A DNA stretch of 64,000 nt. Source: JACKBC01 sp041391125 (GTDB lineage: Bacteria; Chloroflexota; Anaerolineae; Caldilineales; Caldilineaceae). Below the pieces are notes generated by a model. That model did no database searches and was not told the origin of the DNA. It was given only the letters and a program-made list of their open reading frames with translations. The DNA lies in the NCBI GenBank assembly GCA_041391125.1, contig JAWKON010000027.1, positions 36,614-100,613 on the forward strand, in the 5' to 3' direction. Position 1 is the stretch's first letter. Every line of letters starts with the position of its first letter. This document shows, one piece after another, positions 45,428 to 54,862 of this stretch. Both the position numbers and the translations under genes were made by a program.

Positions 45428-46651
45428 CTATTTCGAAATCGTCGGTTCAACTATCTGTCTGGCGGCCGCCCTTGTGGATTCCAGGAGCAGCGCCGCCCCC
45501 GCCCCCGCCCATATGAGCAGCGCCGCAAAGAGATAGCTCACCGGCAGCCCATACTGCTCGGCCAGCCAGCCGCCGACCAGCGGCGACAGAAAGCTCAGGC
45601 CATAGCACGTATAAATCAGCCCCACCGAGGAGGCCAGCGCTTCTTTGTCGCTGTGATCGGCGGCGGCGGTCAGGATGATGGGGCTGATGGGGCTGGCCGT
45701 GCCCACCAGCGCCACCGCCAGCATAAAGAGCCACACCCACGGCGCATAGGCCACGCAGATGGTCAAGGCGCCGCACAGCAGCAGCGGGATCAGCAGCGCC
45801 AGCCGGGCGCCGTGGCGGTCATATAGATAGCCCATGAGCGGTTTGGCAAAGACACCCGCCACGTAATAGGTGGTCAGGGCGGCGCCGATGGCGGCGGTGC
45901 TCAGGTTGAACTTTGCCACCGCCAGCAGCGCCAGAAAACCGGTGAGCACGCCGGTCCCCATGCCGGTCAGCGCATAGACAACGGCCAGCAGCACCACGCT
46001 GCGGTTGCCCACCACCAGCGCCGTGATCTGCCGCAAGCGCTCCTGCCGACCCGTCGCCGGCAATTGATGCAGCGAGGGTGCGCTGTTGGCAAAGCGCAGG
46101 CCCACCAGCGGCAACAAAATGGCTGCCGGTAATGTGCAAGTCGCCACCGCCATGCGCCAGCCGGCGGCCATGGCCACCGCGGCCTGCGCAATGGGCATCA
46201 TGCTGGCGCCCAAATTGCCCATCATGCTGTGGAACGAAATGGCAAAGGCGCGGCGGTGTGCAAAGCGTTCCGCCGTCAGCGCCGTGCCGCAGGGGTGATA
46301 GACCGCATTGCCAGCGCCGGCCACAAAAGCCAGCGCCGAAAGGGCGGCAAACGTGGTCGTCCACTGCATGGCAAAATAGGCCGCGGCGGCCAAGCCAATG
46401 CCAATGAGCAGAATCGTCTTCTTGTGTCCGCTATAATCAGCCAGCAGCGAAAGTGGATATAAAAAGAGAAAGGTGGAGACGCTAAAGACGCTAAGCAGCA
46501 CGCCCGCGTCAAATGTGGAAAGCCCCAAATCGACCACGATCAGCGCTAACACCGGCTTGAGCAGCGAGGAAAAACCGTCGCTCAGCCCGTGCGTCAAGCC
46601 AATAACGCCTAGATCGAAATAGTCCGGCCAGCGGGAATGAGAACGTTGCAT
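45428..46651 (-). CDS. MFS transporter
   Basis: 407 residues with about 12 hydrophobic helices and the cytoplasmic 2-3 loop motif (LADYSGHKKT, a variant of the MFS motif A). A second such loop is DRHGARLALL between helices 8 and 9. The even split into two six-helix halves is complete. It resembles drug/organic-solute efflux members such as the fosmidomycin-resistance type, but the substrate is not determinable. The gene converges with the SDR gene; a repeat lies on either side. Confidence 0.88.
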   Translation of the reverse strand: MQRSHSRWPDYFDLGVIGLTHGLSDGFSSLLKPVLALIVVDLGLSTFDAGVLLSVFSVSTFLFLYPLSLLADYSGHKKTILLIGIGLAAAAYFAMQWTTTFAALSALAFVAGAGNAVYHPCGTALTAERFAHRRAFAISFHSMMGNLGASMMPIAQAAVAMAAGWRMAVATCTLPAAILLPLVGLRFANSAPSLHQLPATGRQERLRQITALVVGNRSVVLLAVVYALTGMGTGVLTGFLALLAVAKFNLSTAAIGAALTTYYVAGVFAKPLMGYLYDRHGARLALLIPLLLCGALTICVAYAPWVWLFMLAVALVGTASPISPIILTAAADHSDKEALASSVGLIYTCYGLSFLSPLVGGWLAEQYGLPVSYLFAALLIWAGAGAALLLESTRAAARQIVEPTISK

Positions 46652-46678
46652 GTTGGGTCATTTCTGTGATGGGATAGG

Positions 46679-46999
46679 GTGACCAATGACAAGGTGACAA
46701 GGTGACAAGGTGACAGAGTGACAAGGTGAAGGGGTGACACGGTGACCGGATGAGCGAAATAGACGAGTGCCGGTCGAGCGGTGTCCTGAGTGTATCGAAG
46801 GGTAGGGCGGGGCTGTATCCGCCCGTATCGAGACCAAACGGGTCGACCCGCTCACTTTGGTTTCGATACTGCCGCTTTGCTCCCAAGGCTGCCAACTGCC
46901 GCAGCCTACTCAACCGCCGTTCGCTGCCTTATCGAGCAATTATATACCTTAGCTCGACACAGATGCACGGTCACCTTGTCACCCCTTCACCATGTCATC
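46679..46999. repeat. Intergenic block with GTGACAAG tandem repeats
   Basis: GGTGACAAG-type octamers run from 46679 to about 46752, and the complementary GTCACCTTGTCACC copies occur near 46968-46999. Between them is a diverged CTTCGA...CTGAG unit (46780-46800). No gene is supported in the 348 bases between the MFS and radical SAM genes. Confidence 0.75.
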
Positions 47000-48487
47000 C
47001 TACCACCCGCTGGGCACTGGAAAGCAGCGAAACTTCTGCTGGCGGGCAAACATATCCCAGAGCTGGGCCATCTTTTCCACGACGAAGTCGGGGCGGCCGT
47101 GCATTTCAAAGCCGCGGTGCTGGCCGCGGATCACCTGGCGCGGCTGCCAGGCGGTGCCTTTGCAATAGTTGTAATAGTCGCGGAAGGTGCGGTAGTGGAC
47201 CTGCATGGTGTAAGCCTCGGGCTGGCGGCTCATGGGCGAAACTGGGTCCAATGTGTGGCAGGGATTTAACATGCGCAGCAGGTGATGGGGGTAGACTTCG
47301 CCGATTTTTTGGGCCAATTCCAGCGTTTCTTTAAAAGTGCGCGGCGTTTCGCCGGGCAGATTGAGCGAAAAATAGATGAAGATGGGAATCTCATACTGCT
47401 TGAGCGTTTGCAGCATCTGCAAGAAGCGCTGATTGGGGTAAAATTTGCCGTTGCGCTTGCGCACCTCCTCGTTGCCGGAGAGCGGCGAAATAGCCACTTC
47501 GGTATGCTGCAGGTCGGCGGTCTGCGCAAATGCATCCAGAAAGTCTTTGGAGGGGAGCTGGAAAAATTCGTTGTAAATGCCGATTTTGATTTGTCTTTCG
47601 CGTAGCAAACCAAAAAGCGCCCGCCACCATTCAGGCTTAAAGGTGGCCGGGTCCAGCGACAGCGAAACCTGGTCGTATCCCAGCGCTTTGAGCCGTTCAA
47701 TATCCGTGGCCACACTTGCCGGCGCGCGCACCACATAGCCGCTGCGCCCGGCCAGGTCGCTGTGCGATTTTTTGCCGCCGCCGCAATAGATGCAATTGAA
47801 AACGCAGCCGCGGCCAATGGTGAGCCAGTGCCCCTGAAACTTGGGCTGTTTGAGCGCAATAGCGCCGGCGCCTGAATATTGAATGGCGGCGTAGCTGCGC
47901 CAGTTTTGCAGCCAATCCATGTTGACAAAATCGAGTGAATCGAGCCTGGCCGGGTCGGCAAAGTAGGCGCGCGGATTCTGGCCGATGGCGTCATCCACCC
48001 GCCGCATCAAATTGGGGATTTCGGCCAGATCGACGCGGGCGTCACCGGCCAAATGAGCGGCCAGCAGGCGCAGCGGCTCTTCGGCATCGCCGCGCACGGC
48101 AAAATCCACATAGGCAAAATCGGCCAGAATCTCTTCGGCAAAATTGGAGGTGGTCAGCCCACCCAACACCACCGGCGTCTGCGGCCACGTTTCTTTGGCC
48201 GCCCGCGCTACCTCCAATGCGCCATAGCAGTGCTCATACCAGTGCAGGTCCACCATGACCAAGCCAGCGGGCGGGCGCGCCCGGAGCCACGCTTTGAAGT
48301 CAAAGGTGGGCTCCATCAGGAGCTCCATGGGCAGGTTGAGGCCGGTCACCTGATGGCCCTGTTGGCGCAGCATGTTGACCAGCCCCACCACGCCCACCGG
48401 GATAAACGGGTAGGGCGAACAGGAGCGGTATTTGTCGTAGCGGGCGTCAACTTCCTGTTTGGCCGGGTGAACGTAGAGGATTTCCAT
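47000..48487 (-). CDS. B12-binding domain radical SAM protein
   Basis: 495 residues. The N-terminal cobalamin-binding-like Rossmann domain (~1-150) has IPVGVVGLVNMLRQQGH and VVLGGLTTSNFAEEIL, but lacks a DxHxxG motif for base-off binding. The radical SAM domain carries Cys-x3-Cys-x2-Cys in RGCVFNCIYCGGG (about 223-233), which ligates the 4Fe-4S cluster. The C-terminal segment has HYRTFRDYYNYCKGTAWQPR, seen in related proteins. Such enzymes methylate or rearrange unactivated carbons; the substrate is unknown. There is no clear Shine-Dalgarno before the ATG. It is followed on the same strand by no other gene, and the secreted ASST-like gene lies upstream. Confidence 0.9.
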   Translation of the reverse strand: MEILYVHPAKQEVDARYDKYRSCSPYPFIPVGVVGLVNMLRQQGHQVTGLNLPMELLMEPTFDFKAWLRARPPAGLVMVDLHWYEHCYGALEVARAAKETWPQTPVVLGGLTTSNFAEEILADFAYVDFAVRGDAEEPLRLLAAHLAGDARVDLAEIPNLMRRVDDAIGQNPRAYFADPARLDSLDFVNMDWLQNWRSYAAIQYSGAGAIALKQPKFQGHWLTIGRGCVFNCIYCGGGKKSHSDLAGRSGYVVRAPASVATDIERLKALGYDQVSLSLDPATFKPEWWRALFGLLRERQIKIGIYNEFFQLPSKDFLDAFAQTADLQHTEVAISPLSGNEEVRKRNGKFYPNQRFLQMLQTLKQYEIPIFIYFSLNLPGETPRTFKETLELAQKIGEVYPHHLLRMLNPCHTLDPVSPMSRQPEAYTMQVHYRTFRDYYNYCKGTAWQPRQVIRGQHRGFEMHGRPDFVVEKMAQLWDMFARQQKFRCFPVPSGW

Positions 48488-48489
48488 GA

Positions 48490-48602
48490 GAGTTATGAAT
48501 TGTAAACGGTGAACGGTAAATGGTGAATTATGAATGAGAGGGATGCTTGTAGCCGGCCCTGTTCACAATTAGCAATTCACCATTTACCATTCGCAATTTT
48601 CC
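48490..48602. repeat. AATGGTAAA-type palindromic intergenic repeat, copy 2
   Basis: GGTAAATGGTGAATT (48515-48529) pairs perfectly with 48574-48588. The core GTAGCCGGCCCTGTTCACAA matches the core of copy 1 (24015 onward) with one change. It separates the radical SAM and ASST-like genes. Confidence 0.85.
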
Positions 48603-48615
48603 ATAAAGTTTGACT

Positions 48616-50214
48616 CTATTGAGCGACGCTGACCAGGGGCAAATAGAGCTGCTGCTTGATGCAGCGTTCGGCCATTTGCCAGGCAGAGGGGCGCTGCGCG
48701 GCGCCGTCCGTGTCGATGGGCGTGACGCGATAGAGACAATATTGCTGGGCGGTGGCGTTGGCAATGAAGGTGCGCTCTTCAAAGCCGGTTTTGTCGTGGG
48801 TGGCGATGAGCACACCATCATCCGGTGCGTTGGCGGCTTCCACTTGATACGACGCCACGTCGGTGGCGCCGTTCCAGCTATAGTATAACACGGTGGCGCT
48901 GTTTTCCTCTTTTGGCACGAGCACGGGCGGCTCGGCGGGGAAGCCCTGCCAAGGAAAGCGGAAAGCGCGATAGCTGGCCAGCGGAATATTGGGCTGCGGT
49001 CCCGGACCCAGCGTCAACTCAAAAGCCTTGGCCCCATCCGCTGTGACTTCGCTCAGCGTGGGGTAGGTGGAGCCCCAGCCGATGAGCGTGTTGCCATTGG
49101 GCAGGCGCTGGGCGTTGCCCATGGCAAAGCTGTACACATCGGGCGTGTGGCGATACTCCCAGACCAGCGTGGCCGTCATGTTGACTTCGTCCAACGCATA
49201 TTCGGCGGCGCGTGAATAGCGCTCGGGCGTGGCCGCCGGGTCGTCGCCAAATTGGCCGTCGCCATTGTCGAAGAGCAGCAGGTGGCCGTTATCGAGCCGG
49301 CGGGCGGCGTGCTGCTTGATAAAGGGGCGGCTGTCGTTGAGAAAGGCAAACTGGTTGGCCTTGCCGCCCAGTCGCCAGATAATTTCGCCACTTTGGTGAT
49401 CAATTTTGGTCACCTCGTCGATGTGGCGGCTGGAGAGCAGCAGGTTGCCGTCATCATCCACATCAATGGAGTTGCCATGGATGTAATCGACCACCGGCAG
49501 CGTCAGGTCCTGGTTGGTGTCGGTAATGGGGATGTGGTCCCAACTTTGCCACTCGAACGCGATGTTGCCGGCGGGGTCCTGCTCCTGCAACACCAGGCCC
49601 AGCACCGTGGCATTGGGCAGCCCGCCGGGCGCGAGCTGGCTCATGTCCACCGTGCGGGCGTCGTAGATCATATAGAGCACGTTGCCGTTGGGCAGCACCA
49701 ATACTTCGTGATTGTCGGCTTTAAAGCCATGCTTGGCCTCGATGGTGCGTACCAGCGTGTACGTGTTGTCCAGCACGTAGATCTGGTTATTCTGGAAATC
49801 GGCATAGGTCAGCGTGCCGTCGGGCTGCAGCTTGAAGTCGATAAGCGGGTTGCCCACCGGCATCTTGCGGTAAAAGACCGGCTCACCCGCATTATCCAAA
49901 ATGAGCAAATAGGGCTGCGCCGGAACCTGATTGCGCAGGTCAAAATAGAAGGTGCTGAGGAAAATGAGCCCCTCGGCGGTGCTGCTGGCGGGCGTGGTGA
50001 CGGTGATCTGGGGGAAGTCGGCGGGGAGGGTGACGGGGTTTGTAAAGGGTTGAGAATGTTGTAGAACGGTTTGCGTTTGGTTCCGCGTCATCACGTCAAG
50101 GAAATCAACCTTTGCAGCTTGGCCAACGTTGACGAATAAGATCGTGTAACAGATGGCCAACACAGCCGCGACGATAACGCCATAAGGCGGACAACGGTAA
50201 ATATGATTCTTCAT
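48616..50214 (-). CDS. Secreted arylsulfotransferase (ASST)-like protein
   Basis: 532 residues. The hydrophobic segment 11-29 is a signal peptide or anchor. The body reads as a six-bladed-propeller-like ASST fold with ADNHEVLVLPNGNVLYMIYD, HGNSIDVDDDGNLLLSSRHI and GEIIWRLGGKANQF, the hallmark segments of the Arylsulfotran_2 family, in which a conserved His carries the sulfo group. Candidate His residues stand in DNHE, YIHGN, RHID and KQHAARR. An FN3-like domain follows, and the protein ends QQLYLPLVSVAQ, sharing the LPLV-type terminus of other exported proteins here. Substrate unknown; enzymatic activity inferred from family. Confidence 0.85.
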   Translation of the reverse strand: MKNHIYRCPPYGVIVAAVLAICYTILFVNVGQAAKVDFLDVMTRNQTQTVLQHSQPFTNPVTLPADFPQITVTTPASSTAEGLIFLSTFYFDLRNQVPAQPYLLILDNAGEPVFYRKMPVGNPLIDFKLQPDGTLTYADFQNNQIYVLDNTYTLVRTIEAKHGFKADNHEVLVLPNGNVLYMIYDARTVDMSQLAPGGLPNATVLGLVLQEQDPAGNIAFEWQSWDHIPITDTNQDLTLPVVDYIHGNSIDVDDDGNLLLSSRHIDEVTKIDHQSGEIIWRLGGKANQFAFLNDSRPFIKQHAARRLDNGHLLLFDNGDGQFGDDPAATPERYSRAAEYALDEVNMTATLVWEYRHTPDVYSFAMGNAQRLPNGNTLIGWGSTYPTLSEVTADGAKAFELTLGPGPQPNIPLASYRAFRFPWQGFPAEPPVLVPKEENSATVLYYSWNGATDVASYQVEAANAPDDGVLIATHDKTGFEERTFIANATAQQYCLYRVTPIDTDGAAQRPSAWQMAERCIKQQLYLPLVSVAQ

Positions 50215-50412
50215 TTGCGGTGTGCAGTGGGTGATAATGAGCTGAATGTGTATGGGCTACCATTCAGCCTTTGGCTTAAGCACATGAGATCCGAACGCGC
50301 CAGATTGCTTATACAGTGGCGTCGACAAGTATAACACAATTGCGGCAAATGCAATGACCTTGCCGATCATTCATTTATTTATTTTCAGTAGACCGCAATC
50401 TACCAGCACATA

Positions 50413-50479
50413 GACCTCCGGGAGGTGGCCGACAAGAAAATGGTCTGACCAGGTTGTCGGTGGCGACCTCCCGGAGGTC
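50413..50479 (-). terminator. GACCTCCGGGAGGT inverted repeat after the FG-GAP surface gene
   Basis: GACCTCCGGGAGGT (50413-50426) and GACCTCCCGGAGGTC (50465-50479), with TTGTCGG and CCGACAA inside, fold into a long hairpin immediately beyond the stop of the minus-strand gene at 50484. It may also be a dispersed repeat. Confidence 0.55.
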
Positions 50480-50483
50480 GGCT

Positions 50484-52697
50484 CTACGGCTGGCTATTGC
50501 GATCTACTGATTTGCGAATTAGCGGCAGATATTCAACATGCCCTGGCGTAGTTGGGCCTTGTGTGCCGCCAGGCGTTGGGCTTGGCGTGACGGACGGCAG
50601 GGGGGATGGTGTTGGGGACGCTGAAGGTATAGATGTCGGCATGGGTGTTTCGATGGGGGGGTGCATCTGACTTATCTCTTGTTGGTGCAGGCGTTGATTG
50701 TCCCAGGTGAGAGCGGTGGGCAGTTCTTGTCCGTTGAGTTGGAGCGTGATCGCGCTGCCCGGTGCGCCACAACCGGGCAGACCGCCCGCTATCTGGTCGG
50801 ACAGGACATGGATGGCATATACAGTTCCTTGCGGCGATTGCGCAATATGACCAATCCCGCACAACGTATTATTGATATAGGCTTGCAAGCTCAAATCGGC
50901 CAAGGACGCGGGGGCGAGTTCAGCCGGCGCCGTGGTGAGTTTGCCAAAGTAGAGGGCGGGAATTGCGCGCGCCGATTGGTCTGCGGCCAACGCCGCCGCA
51001 CTAACGTTGGGATCTGGCTGGGTATCTTGCAGCTTCCATTGAATTGGGCTAGGGTTGGTGACGCTGATCCAGTAGCCGCTGCCAAAATGGAGTTCAGCCA
51101 GCGTGTTGATAACTGAGCGAAATTCGTCTGGCGCCGCCGAATCATAGAGAGACCAACGTTCAAACGGGTTTGCCAAATTGGGGTCAAAATCCAGCAGAAC
51201 GGGGTGATAATCTGCAATTGAACTCAGCGCCTGGGTGACGGTTTGCGTCACTTGAATTGGGTAACCCACCAGTTCCCAGCCTTGGGCGGCCAGCTCTATT
51301 TCGATGCTATACATCAGCGCAAAGACGCCCACGCCTTCGGTTTGGGCCACCGCGATATTATGGTATTCATCAACCTGCGTGGGCAATTGACGCCACGTTG
51401 CGCCATCATATCTATAGATGTGCAACCACTTTTCGTCTTCATCTGCAATGTCGCTGCCCAGATATTGATAGCTGATGGAGCCGCTAAAAGGGCGCGTAAA
51501 GGTGGGGGAAGCCACGATCCGATATGCATTGCCAATAGAGGTTGCCCAGGCGGGCGGATTGGGCAATAGAGCCAAAGGTTGGATCGTAAAAAATTCGCCC
51601 CAGCCAAAGTTTAGTGGATCCGTATAGAGCGTGATCTGCCCATCGCTGGAGCGAACCGGAGCGCTGCCATCGGAAAGCGAAAGCGTGCCGCCATCACTTA
51701 AAGAAAGTGTGCCGCCGTCGGAAAGTGAAAGCGTGCCGCCATCGCTCAAAGAAAGCGTGCCGCCATCGGAAAGCGCAAGCGTGCCGCCATCGCTGAGCGA
51801 AAGCGTATCTCCGTTATGCAATTCTATGGGCGCACCGCCATCGGAAAGCGCAAGCGTGCCACCGTCGCTAAGCGATAGGGTCAGCCCATCGCGGCTGATG
51901 ACCAGGCTGGCGCCATCCGACAGGGAGAGCGTATCGCCTGGCTGAATGGGCTGGACGCCGCCATTGCGCAGCATGATGGAGCCGGTGACGTTCACCGTTA
52001 CCGTGACTGCGTCGCGCAGAAAAAGAACGGGCGCTCCACGGAGGGTATAGTTGACGAGCGCGCCTTGGGTCATATCCTGCGGATTGAAAATATGGAGGTA
52101 ACCATCCGGCACAAACTGGTCGGTGGCAAGCGTACCCGCATAGACGCCATCGCTGTTGGGATCGGTAAACGTGGCCGAAGCTAGCACGGCTGACTGCGGG
52201 CTTTCGACGGCATAGAGCCGGGCTTGCAACTCCAGGTTGGGTGGGAGATGGCTGATGCTGACCGCCAGGGTGAATGGACTGGTGGGGGTGATGACCACTT
52301 CGGGCAGCCATTCCGACTGTCTGCTTACCTCGAACCGTGTGGATGTCCCCGTGAGTACATTGCATCCGGCCACGGGCGCTGGGCGGGCCGACAGATCGTA
52401 GACGCATAGGGTGTCTTGTGGGCTGGCTCCCCAAGCGGAGACGCGGTCCCGGCGCGGACCGCCCAGGTCGATCAGGCGGTCGTTGTGCAGGAGAAAGGCG
52501 CGTGCGCCGTTGCTGGCTACATAGGGCTGGCCATCGCTGAACGCCAGGAAAAGGTGGATCCGCCAGCGCGCCGCCGTGGGCGGCTGCGGCGCATAACGGA
52601 CATCGGTTATCGCCAGCGGCAGGCTGGATGGTCCAGCAATGGATTCATCATTAATGGGGACGGCCTTGGCGCACAGTGTGGTCCGTCCTGACCGCAT
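50484..52697 (-). CDS. C-terminal part of a giant surface protein, with SLSDGG octad repeats
   Basis: 737 residues open, but no signal peptide at its start. Upstream on the same strand are more surface-protein fragments, so I read it as the tail of the gene starting at 56650. Residues ~250-350 carry an 8-residue repeat (T-L-S-L-S-D-G-G, variants TLALSDGG) coded by a 24-bp tandem DNA repeat at about 51657-51945. A hydrophobic/beta region and a Pro/Ser/Thr linker (TPSPLPSVTPSPTPGG) follow. It ends VEYLPLIRKSVDRNSQP, with the YLPLI motif seen in the other exported proteins. No enzymatic motif. Confidence 0.75.
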   Translation of the reverse strand: MRSGRTTLCAKAVPINDESIAGPSSLPLAITDVRYAPQPPTAARWRIHLFLAFSDGQPYVASNGARAFLLHNDRLIDLGGPRRDRVSAWGASPQDTLCVYDLSARPAPVAGCNVLTGTSTRFEVSRQSEWLPEVVITPTSPFTLAVSISHLPPNLELQARLYAVESPQSAVLASATFTDPNSDGVYAGTLATDQFVPDGYLHIFNPQDMTQGALVNYTLRGAPVLFLRDAVTVTVNVTGSIMLRNGGVQPIQPGDTLSLSDGASLVISRDGLTLSLSDGGTLALSDGGAPIELHNGDTLSLSDGGTLALSDGGTLSLSDGGTLSLSDGGTLSLSDGGTLSLSDGSAPVRSSDGQITLYTDPLNFGWGEFFTIQPLALLPNPPAWATSIGNAYRIVASPTFTRPFSGSISYQYLGSDIADEDEKWLHIYRYDGATWRQLPTQVDEYHNIAVAQTEGVGVFALMYSIEIELAAQGWELVGYPIQVTQTVTQALSSIADYHPVLLDFDPNLANPFERWSLYDSAAPDEFRSVINTLAELHFGSGYWISVTNPSPIQWKLQDTQPDPNVSAAALAADQSARAIPALYFGKLTTAPAELAPASLADLSLQAYINNTLCGIGHIAQSPQGTVYAIHVLSDQIAGGLPGCGAPGSAITLQLNGQELPTALTWDNQRLHQQEISQMHPPIETPMPTSIPSASPTPSPLPSVTPSPTPGGTQGPTTPGHVEYLPLIRKSVDRNSQP
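51657..51945 (-). repeat. 24-bp tandem repeat coding for TLSLSDGG
   Basis: About ten near-identical units encode TLSLSDGG/TLALSDGG, interrupted by an APIELHNG variant. DNA identity between neighbours is high, indicating recent slippage or recombination. Copy number is likely variable between strains. Confidence 0.85.
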
Positions 52698-54862
52698 TGA
52701 TTGTACGCCAATCTGACCGGCCCCAAATGCGTTGTGACAGCGTCAGGTTACATTCGCTTCCAGGCTATGTCGGGATGAAACTCACTATTGACCTCATCAT
52801 ACGGATCGCCTCATGGTGCCCGGGCAGCCGCTAACATTGGTAACGACCTGCGTGTCTTGAGCTAACCCGATATAGTTATCAAAGAGGAAGAATAGATAAT
52901 GGCTCCAATTCATGGGCCAAGGTGCGCTTCAATCATCGTCGCTGCCGGTGCTGATGCTGCCATATTTTGTTCCAAATGGCGCTCATGTGAACGTGGCCGC
53001 TGGTGAAGATATAGCCTTGGGGCTGCCTGGTCCAGCACGCTTTCAAAACGCATATCAGTAACGCTGCCCACGGCGGCCCGCGACGCAGCCGATTTGGTAT
53101 GCACACGCGGATATCGGCATCGAGCCAATGGGCTTTGTCAAAATAGAGTGGGTGATTGCCTCCAGCGCAGCCTGGCCGTTCGACCAGTCATATAAAGCAG
53201 CCGCGACATCGTTTTCGTGTAAATTCGCCGCCAAATCAGACATATATTGGGATTGGCGCGGGCGTCCCATTCGAGCGAAACCGTCAAATTGTAGAGCAGC
53301 GGATTGGACGCGGAAACCGTCAACGTTTGGGCGCCCGATGCATCAACCTGGTAGGGCTGGAACTCTGTGTTGACAAACGTTGGGCTGGTATGGAACAGCG
53401 TGTATTTGGTTGTGGCGGATATGGGTTGCAGGGCCACCAAGCGGTCCCCCTGGACGCAATTCGCTTCGCCCCAACAGTGAAAACCCTGACTGGGCCGTTT
53501 GAAACGACTCGCCGCCCTCTGCCATTACCACGCCAATCGCACCCGGTTCCGGCGCGAACTTATACACGACCGCAGTTGGCGGCCGGGGTTCCATCGGCAG
53601 CCAGCACGCGACTCTGCGCCGCGCACGCTGAAGGGAGGCGTGGTGGTGGCTGGCGCAGCATAATATGCCTGCCTGGGGAATTTGAAAGGCCCTTTGGGAA
53701 TTGCCGGAATGACTTGCAGTCGCAAGACCGTGCTGTCGCTGCGCCCCATACCGCCGCCCCAATATCCCACTGAAACTCATGCCCAACGCCCGTGGGCGAT
53801 GTGGCGCTTTTAATGGGCTCCGTGTTGGGAATGGCTGTGGCTGGTTGCCAATGGTCTCCGCCATCTAGCGAGAAAGAGGCGATAATGCGTCGCACCGCGT
53901 TGAAGGGATGTGTCAGGTAAAAGGATGGCCAGCAGACGGCCCTTCCCATACGATGTGAGATGTATACTCATTGCGGTCACCCTGGCGTGGGCCAGGCCGT
54001 ATTGAATAACCGGCAGCGTTGGCGGCGATTGGGGTACGCGGCCGTTTAGATAGAGCGTATTGGCGTCCCCAATATTCGCCGTTAACAGGTCCAGATCGCC
54101 ATCGTTGTCGACATCGCCCCACGTGACATGGGCTGTCGAGACGGCCTCGGCCGACGACCATACGGCCCGGTTGGTCAGGCGCCCCTTGTCATTGCGATAA
54201 AGCTGATTGCGCTGTTTAATGGGCACCATCGGATACAGCCCGCCATTACGACGGCCAAATCCTGATCGCCATCGTGATCATAATCGCCCTGCAGGCCAGG
54301 CCGGTGGTTATTTCGGCTTCGAGGGACGTCCAGGTGGGCTGCTGTGCAATATGACCGCCCTCGTTGGCGTAGATGCGATTCTGGCCATGGTTGCCCACGG
54401 CCAAATCCAGATAGCCATTGCCATCCACATCTTGCCAGGCAATCGTAAAGCTATCGTCCTGTTCCGGCGATTCCCCACACTAGATCAAACTGTGCGCCCC
54501 CCCGTCGCTGGCTTGCCCCCGATTTTCATAGACCTGGTTGGGTCTCCAGGCGATATCGGCAACGGCTAACCGAGGTCGCCGTCTCGGTCATAATCACCCC
54601 AGGCAATTTCGCTGGTCTGAAAGGCCGCCGACTCTTTCAAACTTTGCAAACCGATTGAGGTCTTCTTCCACAAACAGATTGCGGAAAATCTGGTTGGGCT
54701 GTGGATCGTAGAGCCTGTTGCCAAAGGCCAGATCTAGATCAAATATCGGCGTCATAATCGCCCCAGGCCACGCTGGCCGTAGCCATATCCGGTCCGCAGC
54801 CTTGCGCTTGGCAAAGGGGATCATCGCTGCTCCAGGCCAACACAAACCCGCTACACCCACCA
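52698..54862 (-). pseudogene. Frameshifted middle of the giant FG-GAP surface-protein gene
   Basis: Fragments in all three minus frames keep FG-GAP-type units: VTWGDVDNDGDLDLLTANIG (about 54080-54140), MDGNGYLDLAVGNHGQNRIY (about 54370-54428), ATASVAWGDYDAD (near 54745-54785) and FDLDLAFGNRLYDPQPNQIF (about 54680-54745). Later come SFSLDGGDHWQPATAIPNTE and TVLRLQVIPAIPKGPFKFP, Ig-like segments also typical of surface proteins. I see at least six frame changes. The piece connects the intact N-terminal ORF (54863-56650) with the C-terminal ORF (50484-52697), giving about 2050 codons overall. Confidence 0.75.

Noticed and set aside
49252..50064. 270-aa plus-strand open frame
   Set aside because: Antisense to the arylsulfotransferase-like gene, with no family features.
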